The notes beneath the pieces were generated by a model. The model worked only from the letters and a program-made list of their open reading frames with translations, was not told the origin of the DNA and searched no databases. A program made the position numbers and the translations under genes. DNA of 64,000 nt from Nymphaea colorata (Eukaryota; Streptophyta; Magnoliopsida; Nymphaeales; Nymphaeaceae), in the NCBI RefSeq assembly GCF_008831285.2, contig NC_045139.1, forward strand, positions 14,986,354-15,050,353, in the 5' to 3' direction. Of the stretch, positions 22,701 through 33,053 are shown one piece after another. The number at the start of each line of letters is the position of its first letter. Position 1 is the stretch's first letter.

Positions 22701-24501
22701 CTCTTATATAAGTAATCTTATTTGTCTATAATTGTTATATTTTTTTATCGAGATTACCTTTATCTCATACAAAATTCAAAGTTTTATTAAATAAAATGGG
22801 GGAGGAAAGAGAAAAGAGGGCAAAAGTGATGAAGGAAAAGATAGGAGAAGAAAAAAAATGAAAAAAAAGCAAGAAAAACAAGAGTGAGTGCCCTCAGCAG
22901 CACCAGACTCAGTCAAACCAAGTCGGGTGCCATGTCGTACCCGCACTCACACCCGAGTTGACTCCGGTACTTCACCAGTTTTGGCACACCTGTGTAACCT
23001 AGATGCCAGGTGGTACATTGTGGACATGCTAGGTTCAAGGCTTCAAGCTTCAATGAAGAGTTTATTGTTTATTGCATAATATCTAGGAAAAATACAGACG
23101 CATAGCCAACTTTCCTTTCCCCTGAATTATGGTTTTTCAGTATCATGCTCATATGATATGACATTGCACCGATTCATGATATTATATGTTTCATCACTTA
23201 ACTTCCTAAAGTTTCACTAGTGGTTTATATGTTTCATCACTTCACTTCTATTAGTTTTTGCCTTCTAGTTCTCTGTCGTGCACGTTGTCTCTCTATTCCA
23301 TAATTGCAGGACCATCATGGATTATATAACAACGGCCAGAAACCAGCCTTAAGATTCTACAAAAATACCATAACCACTGAACAGGCAAAATAATTGTTTT
23401 CGTTGCATTACTTGATAACCAAAATGGTGCGAAATTAGTGATGCATCTCGCACCATGCTACAATTTCTTGAATTATAAAAAAGATGACAGATTGAATGAA
23501 TTGCAAAGAAAGCGATGAGACACAATTTATTCACCACGTCCGCTTCAACATGATGAACGTTAATAGTGCAAAACAGAAAAGAAAATGCTTTTGAAAGGAA
23601 ATGATACTCTGAACTAGTAAGCAATGGAAATAACTAGCCAGCAAACAAGGCCAATTTCTCAACTTGAATGCAAAATTAACCAGGATTTGAAGGAAGAAGA
23701 TGCGAATATGACCGGCCCCTGGCATGTAGATGTTTCAGGGAAAAAGAGAAATGAATGCATGAGAATCATATCCAATCAAGAAAAAATTACGACAGAAACA
23801 AGAACCATGACCCAGCCAAACACATGGATCAATTTGATCATATGGGCATCAAGGGAATAAGTCAGCAGTTCATTGTAGACATCAAAGAGAAGTTGGTTCT
23901 TAAGGAATAGACAATAAGACAGATCTCTTCCCCAATTCTCTATAAGGGAAAACTACAGTTGCTCAGTGGTGACCAAAAGCCGACAATCAAAAGTAAAACC
24001 CATTAAAGAACCCATTTCGTGAGGAACTATTACTACATCATCACCTGCGTGGCCACTCATGGCAGCAGAATGCAAGGAGGTGGACTCGGCATCGGCCTCC
24101 GACCGCAGCACCATCGACCCACCACCGCTTAGGAGAAGCTTCACAACGCCCAGATGGCCGTTTCGGCAGGCGAGCGAGAGAGCGGCCTCCCCCTCGCGGT
24201 TGAGCCTGCACACCACCGTTGGGTCCTCTCCTATCAAGATCCGCGCCACCATCTCGTTGCCCTCCCGGCAGGCCTCGTGCAGTGGAGTCTCCGTGCGCGC
24301 ATTCTCCGACCCCACCATGGCCGGACGGAGCCGGACGATCTCAGCAGCGACCTCGGCGTGCCCGAACCTCGCCGCCAGGTGCAACGGCGTGGCTCGGGCA
24401 GGCGGCGCCACCTGGTCGAGAAGAAGCTCGTGTTCCCGCACCAGCCGGCGCAGGGATTCGGCATCCCCGCTCACGCAGGCGTTAAAGAGCCTCTTCTCCA
24501 T
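20471..24501 (-). CDS. ankyrin-repeat PGG-domain membrane protein, gene B (596 aa, 3 exons)
   Basis: Exons (minus): 24045-24501 (457 b), 21817-22232 (416 b), 20471-21388 (918 b); total 1791. Donors GCAG|GTGATG and TCAG|GTCTCC, acceptors TACAG|AAATTG and TTCAG|ATGGTA; phases 1 and 0 as in A and C. The second exon has exactly the same length as in A and C, so all three share one ancestor. About eight ankyrin repeats (ATPLHLAARFGH, ETPLHEACREGN, FSPLHHACWKGH, RTPLHLAAIKGL) lead to a PGG domain with RPPGGVYKEGEF and four membrane helices. The linker before PGG is shorter and lacks the basic Ser/Arg tract of A and C. Exon 1 is GC-rich compared with its surroundings. Intron 1 (1.8 kb) holds a hAT-like MITE. 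Most diverged member; family role only. Confidence 0.87.
22567..23002. mobile_element. hAT-like MITE, member 1, in intron 1 of gene B
   Basis: Starts CTATGTCACATGGGTG and ends GTAACCTAG. Flanked by 8-base target duplications ATGCAAGG (22559-22566) and ATGCCAGG (23003-23010), one mismatch. The ends are imperfect inverted repeats. It shares its first 16 bases and its style of right end (CCATGT...GTACCC...) with the element at 56884-57245. Inside is a TA microsatellite (22654-22698). No coding capacity. The 8-bp target duplication suggests the hAT superfamily. Confidence 0.72.
22654..22698. repeat. (TA)n microsatellite
   Basis: About 45 bases of TA inside the MITE in intron 1 of gene B. Confidence 0.95.
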
Positions 24502-26331
24502 CTTGGTCTCCCGCTCAATCTCCCTCTCTCTCTCTCTCTCTCAGAGTGTTGCCGGATGGCAATCGTTGGGTTCATTCATGACGATTAGAGTTTCCATAGG
24601 ACGGATCACGCGTTGAAGGTGCAATCTCTACTCGTTTCGATTTCGTCGCCACAAATTCAAACAGGGATCGGTCATCGCTAACGTCATCCCTCTCAACATA
24701 GTCCCTTCTTGCTCCTTTTTCTCGTCATCTCCTCCCTTCAAGTCCTGATTCCAATAGAATCGATAGATGTTGACCTGCGGTGTCGTCGAGTGCGTAGGGG
24801 TTGTCGTGATCCCGAGTCCCACCCGGTTGCTGATCTTTTATTTTCTTGCCGGTGAAGGAATTGGTAGCCCATGACTGGTCGGCTTGAAATGTTGCGTTGG
24901 TGATCACTTGTGTCGATTACGACTCATTCTCAGTTTCTAGCGAGTGCTACTAATTTGCATCGTAAATGGTGACATGTATAACAATTGAGTTTGTATAACT
25001 GGTTCATTGTGACTACTTTGTCCCAATTTAATTCTAAACTTCAGAAGGCAGGGGAAAGAAGGAGAAGCTCCTCTCACCCAAGCACCGGTGAAACGAAAAA
25101 TTTTAGCCGGAAAAGCACTAATTGAATAGCTTCAAATTTTTTAAGGGTATTTATATATACAAACAATCAGATATTTCAAAACACATTTTATGAGGCCACT
25201 GCACTCAAGCAGTGAGCAAGTAAGTTTTGTTCTTTTTTTCATACAAGAAAATAAAAACGCAAGGTCGCCAAGCACAAGGTCTCGTAATTCCTTGCGAGAT
25301 GTTTGAATTGCAATCGTCAAAATTAATGCTTGGCCTTGCTTTGAATTTGATTACGTCCGGCCGAAACTGGTGGCAGCCAAATAATTTTTTTTTTCATTAT
25401 TACAATTTAGGGTTCCGTTTTTTTTTATTTGAGGTTTTTCGTTTTTTTATTTTATTTTATTTGAGGATGTTTTGTCTGAAGATTGAATGTAAATTTATAG
25501 ATTTATATAGGTTCATGTTTTGTTTGATTTTATGTGCTTATCTGTGGCTGCCACTTTTGTTTGGTTGCATTTTATTTCTATGGGTTATTCTGGCAGCCAA
25601 TTTTGTTTGGTTTTTGCCACTTTTAATTAAAAATTTGATGAATCTATCAATTATTTTTTTCAATTTTCTTTATCAACAAAAAAAAAAGTGATGTTGCCGA
25701 TTAACTAAGCTTATACACAAGCCTAAATGAAGAGTGATCGTCTGTTTTTTCACTTTTTTGTAATGGCTGATTGCTTATTGTTTTATTCTTTAAATTTTCT
25801 GTTTATTATATATTTTTGTTTTGCGTTTTTATTGTTTTGTTTGTAGATTTTTTATGGGATTACACTCATGAACTATTAATGTTATTTTTTCGTTTTATCA
25901 TTTTTAAAAATTTAAAAGTTTACCATATACCCATAATTTTCAAAATTATTGTACTTGAACTTGTATAGCCATACCCGCACCCATGTACCATAAAAATCAT
26001 TCAATCAATGTAAGCAAAAGAATACTTTGCATACACCAATTGTCACCATACTTTCAGAGATCTCCGCAAACATGGAGTCACAAATATTATAACCCGACAG
26101 TTTTACTTATTGGGCTGACAGAGTATCTGATACATCTGTAAAATGCTTGGGCTCTAGCATTGGCACTTTCCATTCCTAGAAAAGGAGAGAACACAAGAAG
26201 GTTGAACTAGAATCAAGTTGCGATTTTATTTTATGGATTAACAAGAAGAATGAATGGTAGCGTACCAAATGGTCTTGACAAGAGTTTACACTGCTAAAAC
26301 ATCAGCAACATGATGCGCAGGTGTGCTGGAG
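24502..26331. other. intergenic between genes B and C
   Basis: A CT run at 24518-24541 sits in the probable 5' UTR of gene B. At 24725-24907 a minus-strand frame reads like protein (NSFTGKKIKDQQPGG) but is short and starts without context. T-rich sequence at 25380-25930 gives long but low-complexity frames. The right end, from 25993, is the 3' flank of gene C. Confidence 0.45.
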
Positions 26332-29300
26332 CTAGTGTACGCTATATCCATCGCACTCCGAGCTATAGACATCGGAGTTAAATGATTCAGCACCACTTGA
26401 ATTGGTATGTGCGTGTACGTCGTAGATACGCCGGCGATCTCTCGCCATCTTCGGCTGGCGAGCCAATAATTTGTCACTTGAATTGGCATGTGCCTCTATG
26501 CCACAGGTGCACCGGCGATGGCTCGATGGCCGGCGAGCCTCCACATCAGAGATACGCTGGCTCGATGGCCGGCGAGCCTCCTCCACATCAGAGATACGCT
26601 GGCTCGATGGCCGGCGAGCCTCCTCCACATCAGAGATACGCTGGCTCGATGGCCGGCTGCGGCGGCTCTTCCACATCTTCCCTTTCTTGAATTCCTCCTT
26701 CCGTATCCGGTGCCTAACCAGCAACACAAACAGCCCCACAAACACAGGCCCCATTGTGCCCCATCCTATGGAGTAAACAGCCACCAACATCCCCTTGCTG
26801 CTGTGTCCACGTGGCAAGATCACACACGTGGCTGCCATGTAAGCCATCACCATGAAGGTGACGGATGCCCACGTCACCCTCTGGGTCACTGAGAGGAGCT
26901 TCGTCAGCACGCGCCGCTGGAAGGGCACAATGCTGATGAGGATGATGACAGTGCTGAGTGATGAGAAAAGGGCCAAGTCATTGCAGACCATGAATATCTT
27001 GAAGCCCTTTGTGGTAGCCATGATGGCCTTTCCGGCCAACTCGCCTTGGTCGTATACCCCGCCGGGAGGGCTGATCACGGCCGCAAAAGTCACCGTGGCG
27101 ATGAGGACCGCCACCACTGTAATTGTATTGCGTGAGTTCCTTAGGCCTTCACTGTGGTTCTTTAGGTGACTCTCCCTCAACCTCGGCCGCTGCTGGTGCT
27201 GGGACCAGGAAGGCACCGGCGAAGCCGATCTGCCTCTAGGGCTGGAGATTCCCAGCTCCTTTGGGGTTGCTATATTCTGCAGCTCTGGCGGAGGGCTGTG
27301 GCATGGACTTGGGATCTTCTCCCCCGCCATTTCTGTTCTCTGCATGTTCGGCGTTGAGGCCTGTGGAAGTTCCCTGGAATGTTTGGCACCGGCGTTTTCA
27401 AGTGCAGTTCGCATTTGGTCTGCCTTATCATCTGTGCCTCCATCTCCCACCATGTCAAGAGCAGTGAGGCCATCCAGATTGACCATGTTGATATCAATCC
27501 GTGTCTTGCTAACTATGTACTTCACCATCTAAGCCAACAGAGAACCCAGAGATAAATGGGGCTGCAAGAAAATCAAATACTACAAACACTAGAAAAGGAC
27601 GCATTCCAAAAACTAGCAAAAAAACAGAGGTCAATCTTTTATCACTTTTGCCTGTGCCACTCTGTTTAAAGCCAGATAAGTAATTGAATTCATCATGATG
27701 CCCTTATAAGATGCTGTTGACCCCATCGTTATAGATGCGCAAGTTCTCACCAATGCCAGAAACGGTGGTCTGAAATTTTGAAAATATGTAAAACAATTTG
27801 CTTTTTTTGGGTTAAAAGCAACATGGCTTGCAGGCGGATTTAAAAGAAAGACATGATTGGTCATCACAAATCCATTGCTGCACTTCGATTTGCTTGAAGC
27901 AATGACGCAAACTCATCAGTTTTAAGATATATCAGTTTGCTGGTTGTGTTTGCCAAACGACGTTTATTTTCCTCGGTGATTGTTTCATTGTCGTTTCCAC
28001 CATGGCCCTTTCTAGATATACTCGTCTTAACATGAAGAAAAGAGAGAAACGTAGATTTACTTGAGGAAGTTTTGCAGCAACTGCAAGGTGTAAAATGGTG
28101 TTGCCTCCACGATCAGGCATGTTAAGAATCTCCGAGACATCCATGTTCTCCACCACATACTTCACCATGTCCACGCGGTTGTTCTTGACGCCCAGATGAA
28201 GCACGCTATCGCCAGCGCTGGTGAGCATGGCCATAGACTCCCTACTCGCGGACAGGATCTCAGACAAGATGGCCACCGATCCTTTGGTGGCCGCCATGTG
28301 CAAGGCAGTCCATCCCTCCTTATCAGTTACAAGTGAGAGATCAGAATCGAACCTCACCAGCTCACTTGTTGCTCCTACGTGCCCCTTCCTCGAAGAAAGA
28401 TGCAATGGAGACATCCCGCTTTCGTCCAATCTCGACGCAAAATGGGGCCTCGCTTTGAGGATCTCCCGCACGATTTCTGCGAAGAAATTGTGGGATCATT
28501 AATTTACTGAAACGCTTATCTTCCAGTTAATTTTGAGTTGAAGCTAATTGCTTTAGGCAATTCCAGCTACTTGAATACCATTATAAGTTGTGCACTACAG
28601 AAGAGGCACATCCACTAGTCACAGAAAAATTATCAGCACGCAGTTGGCTCCTAAACAAGTTAGGAATGAAAGGTGAATGGACTGATTAAGCATAAACAAA
28701 ACAGAAGCAAAATGAAAATACCTGACCAGTTTATACTGTATCAGGCTGAAAACCTTACTTTGTTCCATACTTGCCCAACTGTATGGGCACAGATACCAAT
28801 GAATGCAAAAAACAAGGAAAGCGTTGGGTAGCAAGCGGAGAAGCGAATTAAAGAAAATAGAGGTGAGTTTCCTGGTAAATGTGCTTGAAGGTGTTCCCGT
28901 TAATTAGCATATATTCAAAATTATCAACAGTTAAATCATTACCTGTGTAGCCTCCAGAAGCTGCAAGATGCAGGCAAGTTGAAGAACCCTCAAACTCCGA
29001 GACCAGCAGCACTGACTCGTTCAGAAGCACTCTCACCACGTCAAGACGTCCCCAACGACATGCCAGTAAGAGAGGGGTCTCGTTCTCACTGTTGACCTTG
29101 CTAGCTGCCCAACGACCTTTGTCCAGCAGTAGGCTCAATATTTCTGCATTCCCGTGCTGGCACGCCTCATGTATTGGAGTCGCCATCTTCCAATTCTCTG
29201 CACCCACCATCGTCGGCCGGAGCCTGAGGATTGCCGCCACCAACTTGACATGACCAAATTGAGCAGCAAGGTGTAATGGCGTCTGCAGGAAATGGCCCGT

Positions 29301-29393
29301 CACTTGATCGATTATGAGCTCATCTTCCCTGACTAACTCATCCAATGCTTCAACAGAGCCCTTGATGCAGGTCTCGTAAAGCCTTCTGTCCAT
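26332..29393 (-). CDS. ankyrin-repeat PGG-domain membrane protein, gene C (687 aa, 3 exons)
   Basis: Exons (minus): 28943-29393 (451 b), 28061-28476 (416 b), 26332-27528 (1197 b); total 2064. Exon 1 and 2 lengths are identical to gene A, with the same splice phases. The frame runs upstream to a TTG at 29417, but MDRRLYET at 29393 matches the start of gene A. Ankyrin repeats fill residues 1-320, then a linker, PPGG domain with four membrane helices, and a cytosolic tail. Protein identity with gene A is very high through the PGG domain. The tail differs: a 14-residue unit RPSSQRISDVEEAR is repeated about three times, followed by a second partial duplication of the HANSS block, making the tail about 70 residues longer. 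Open throughout, so it may encode a working protein; function as for gene A. Confidence 0.88.
26518..26660 (-). repeat. 42-bp coding minisatellite in gene C tail
   Basis: About 3.4 copies of a 42-base unit, with starts near 26518, 26557, 26599 and 26641; the first is 3 bases shorter. The unit is a multiple of three, so the frame is kept and each copy adds 14 residues (RPSSQRISDVEEAR). Gene A has no array here. Confidence 0.92.
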
Positions 29394-30960
29394 TCTCTTG
29401 GGGCAGATGGAGTTCAATTAGCAACCATAACTGATGAAGCACTGGGGAGCTAACTTGTAGCAGGGTAGTTGCAGTTCAGTGAATAAATACTATCCACAGA
29501 ATCATTGAACCGTGTGGAAAATGTCAATGCATGGTACAAAGACAACTGGCCCTTGTGGCCATGATCATATATCGATCTCTCTTGCTTTCTTGATGACATC
29601 TTATCACCCATTTTGATAATCAAGTTTTCATTTTATCCGCTCTCTCTTTTCCTATCGAAAACACATGCACCACTAGATCAGTTGGTATGCATGAAGTTCA
29701 TGCAAAGTGTGAGGAGACGAGACTGAGTTCCAAACTTCCATCTAAGAATCATCTACCAAAAGAATCAACACTACACTTTCCATCCTTGAGAAACCGAGAC
29801 TCAGGGACAGTGCTTGACAATCCTAGACTCAGGGACAGTGCTTGACAATCCTTTATTTATTAAGAATTTCTGTTTATGTCTTGCACTGTTAGTCACTTTA
29901 AATATTATGACTTAGTCTCGAAAGGATTTAATGAATCTTGCCGACACTTTGCCTATCAAAAGGAAGACAGAGCACTATCAATTTGTGTTCTGAACCATTT
30001 AATGCATCCATCTGTTTTTTATTTCGATGGGACTTTCTTTCACATCTAATCATAGTATCATCACTACCTTTGAACCCGTCAAGCAAGACTCGAACGTCAG
30101 TGGACGAGACTTTCTTTCACATCTAATAGTAGTATCATCACTACTTTTGAACCCGTCAAGCAAGACTCGGCTGTCAGTGAACGTTTCTTTAATTTTTTTG
30201 ATAACCAGGTGAAAGACCGTTCTCTTTGTTAGGTATGCAATTCTTCAGCTTTTTTACCCTTTGACTTAGGGAAAGTTCGATCTCCTTATATCTGATTTGT
30301 TTTAGCTTTCTGGATTTGAAGATTCAAAGGCTGAGAGGCCATTTGAAGGGCACCTGAGAATCTTGCTAGGTAAAAATCGCATACTTCACAAACCGCTTAT
30401 AATTACTATATTTATAAACAATAGAGATTAGTTTTGATTGCAAGTGTGCATACATCATAAATGCCACGGTTAAAGCCCCACAATACAAATTACAAAATGC
30501 AACCTTCTGCTACCTCGTGGAGGTATTCATGCCAAAAAGCAAACAGTTTGGTCCAGTAAAATGGTGCAGAGAAGCCACTACCAAGCATGAACAAACAATC
30601 TGGACGGCTCGGCTCAGCTCAGTTCAACTCATATTATTAATGGTATAATACAACTGCCTACCATATATAGCGCATAATTTTTCTAGACTATATATATGTA
30701 TATTACATTACACTGAATATGTTTAGCCATTTACAGTATATATTGTGTCATCCATATATGTTATTGTATGATGTACTTCAATTTCAAGAGGAGCTCAGCC
30801 ATGTAGCTTACTGTACATTTGTCCACAAACTGTCAGTGAACAAGTTTCATCCTTAAAGGACCAGTTGTCTACGTTCTCTAAAGTACAACTTCTTTGAGTG
30901 CAACTGACTTTTGGTAGAAGGCGAATGATCATAATGATATAAAGTAACTAGTGGTTCAGA
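29394..30960. other. 5' flank of gene C and intergenic
   Basis: Holds the 5' flank duplicated from gene A, with a 33-base tandem duplication containing GACTCAGGGACAGTGCTTGA (about 29786-29851) and a duplication of about 77 bases around GAACCCGTCAAGCAAGACTC (about 30030-30180). Beyond 30372 the sequence is unique, with GGCTCGGCTCAGCTCAG near 30606, a dispersed-repeat-like motif. No gene. Confidence 0.5.
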
Positions 30961-31775
30961 ATCATTCAGCTTTCTCGCAATAACGGCTTGTTCAGAATCA
31001 TTCCTGGCTTCCATCTGCTAGCGATCAGAAAACGGCCACCAACTGACCATGTTCGGTGCCTTAAAACCATCTCCAGTTCTTCTTCTAAGGAGACCCTCAA
31101 CAAGAAACGGCCATTACCGATGATGGAGAATCGTGGGTTAGCAACCGACACCCACAACCGTCTCAGCTCTTGAAAGACATGCTTGAAGTTGAGACCAACA
31201 TTTTGGCGTCCTCCGTATAGTCTAGCAATCGTTGAGAAACTAAATTGCTGCTCCATTTTCTTGTACACTTCACTAAGAATGTTGATGTTAACCTCATTTC
31301 CAAACCTTACCACGGAAGCCGCAGGCCATTCAGCCTCCTCCTGTGCCCTGCTCCCGTGAACCACATTGGCCCAACTTTTACCCCGAAGGCCATCCTCTTC
31401 ACTTGGTACACTGTGCTGTCCAAAAGAACCAAGATGCCCTTTTTGGGGTGAAGATGCTACAATCCCCTCCATTGCAGATGCCGAATCACCCTCAAGTTCG
31501 GAGGTCTGCCGGTTTGTGGAATCACCGCCTCGCCCCTGAAAGCCTTCGTCACCCACAAAGCTGCCAGGCAACTTTACCCCCTTCTGATTACTAGACGAAG
31601 AAGCCATCACCTCTTTCTGCAACTTCAGCTGCATTTGCTGTGCTCCAAGGTGAGGAAAAGCAGAGACGTCCTTCATATCCATCTTTGGTGCACTTCCGGG
31701 CGGCGAAGACGGAAAAAGGAAAACCCTACCTCACCCGCTCACTCGCTCCACGAACTGATCATTCAGCTTTCTCGC
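30961..31775 (-). mobile_element. LINE (L1-type) ORF1 5' piece with 18-bp flanking repeats
   Basis: The minus-strand frame 31682-30966 (238 aa, starting MDMKDVSAF) ends in a DUF4283-like region (about residues 120-235: FSFSTIARLYGGRQNVGLN, RFLLRVSLEEELEMVL, FLIASRWKPGM). This is the N-terminal domain of plant LINE ORF1 proteins, ahead of the zinc knuckle. The zinc knuckle and the whole of ORF2 are missing. Exact direct repeats ATCATTCAGCTTTCTCGC flank it at 30961-30978 and 31758-31775, so the inserted piece is 30979-31757. It keeps the 5' end (about 75 bases before the ATG) and lacks the 3' end and poly-A, the reverse of normal LINE truncation. The last codons run into the flanking repeat. 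Confidence 0.78.
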
Positions 31776-32694
31776 TCTCTCAAATTAATGAAGGATCGAT
31801 GGGAATTCGACCGGTCATGGCAAATTGCTTTAATGTGGATCTGTTTTAGCAAAAAACAATATAAGATTTGAACAACTTGCAGAGAAAAGAAATCGTCAAT
31901 ATACTTTTACAGCAAGATTTTTATTTACGAAGATATTAAACTATTGCTTATGTATGTTGAGAAGCAAATGGCTACAGGAAAATATTACTAGTGGAGGTCT
32001 CAGGATGTAAAATTAACCATGAACCGCTTCAAGCGCACAAAGGTTAATTAGCCGATGCACTTTAACCAGTTCACTATAACCTTAGACAAACATTTGTACA
32101 ATGAATATTTTTGAGCGGTTGGTTACAGGACATGAAAAGCTTTTTGCACCAAATGAAGGTGCAAAACTATTTAAGAATAGTAAAATTTTGTGGTTATTCA
32201 ATTCTTGGCAAATCAAAATTAATGACTTAAAATTTAGCTAACTAGCAACATCATGTTAACAAAGTAAAATCCAACACTAAAACTCTGTATTTATAGGAGA
32301 ACTAGCGATGATTTAGTATGAGAACGATTTATGGTATTTTTAACAATGGTTTATGATAGTTTTAAATATTCAGCCATCCGATGGTGGACTGATTTAAATT
32401 TCTACATTTAATCCTTCAATACACATGATAGATATTTAAAAAAAAAATAAAGAGAAAAAAAGTAATAGTCATTTTCATCTAAATTTTTTTCTTGTTTTTT
32501 TATTGAGCTGGTGACCACACTCAATATATATATAATGAGTTATTAAGACCCAACTATCTAATTAAAACTGTCTATCTAAAACAATACAAATATTAAATGA
32601 TAAAAGGTCTGCATTTTTTTTTTGTTATAATGGTCCATCATGTCAAATCCAACGGTTTTATTAAATGGCCGAATGTATCGTCACTATTCAATTT

Positions 32695-32752
<58 letters not shown>

Positions 32753-33053
32753 AGAGATGGGCAGAATCCTTAAATGTCATCATCTGTATACACATTCCCA
32801 GGTGGCAAAAGAACAGGTATGGGCTGAATTCTTGTCGTCTATCATCTATCATTTTTCTCTAGCGGCCGCTGGCAGAAACTGTCTCGTAAATTTGGTTTAG
32901 AGAAAAGAAAATGGAAAAAAAGGGCGAACAGATATTTCTTTCCAATGGATAAGAGAATATGTAGCCACATACGGTGTGCCGAGAGATAGAGAAGAACAAC
33001 TATTGTAATCATCAATCTTCAGGGCTGCTCAACAAAGTCTGATTTCCCAAGCC
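31776..33053. other. intergenic, AT-rich
   Basis: No gene. Contains a (TA)n microsatellite at 32700-32747. The right end is the promoter and 5' UTR of PnsB3; no clear TATA box seen. Confidence 0.5.
32700..32747. repeat. (TA)n microsatellite
   Basis: About 24 TA units in AT-rich intergenic DNA upstream of PnsB3. Confidence 0.95.

Larger units (their letters stand above)
25993..30372. repeat. duplicated block, copy with gene C
   Basis: Partner of 14722-19743, same orientation. It lacks the 656-bp intron insertion, has extra 42-bp coding repeats in the last exon, and has two local tandem duplications in its 5' flank (about 29786-29851 and 30030-30180) where gene A has single copies. Confidence 0.8.

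Noticed and set aside
25227-25968. Two long plus-strand frames upstream of gene C
   Set aside because: Phe/Leu/Ile-rich translations of T-rich DNA with homopolymer runs; no domain.
29394-29417. N-terminal extension of gene C
   Set aside because: It opens with TTG; gene A has a stop-free but ATG-less match here and both genes share MDRRLYET.
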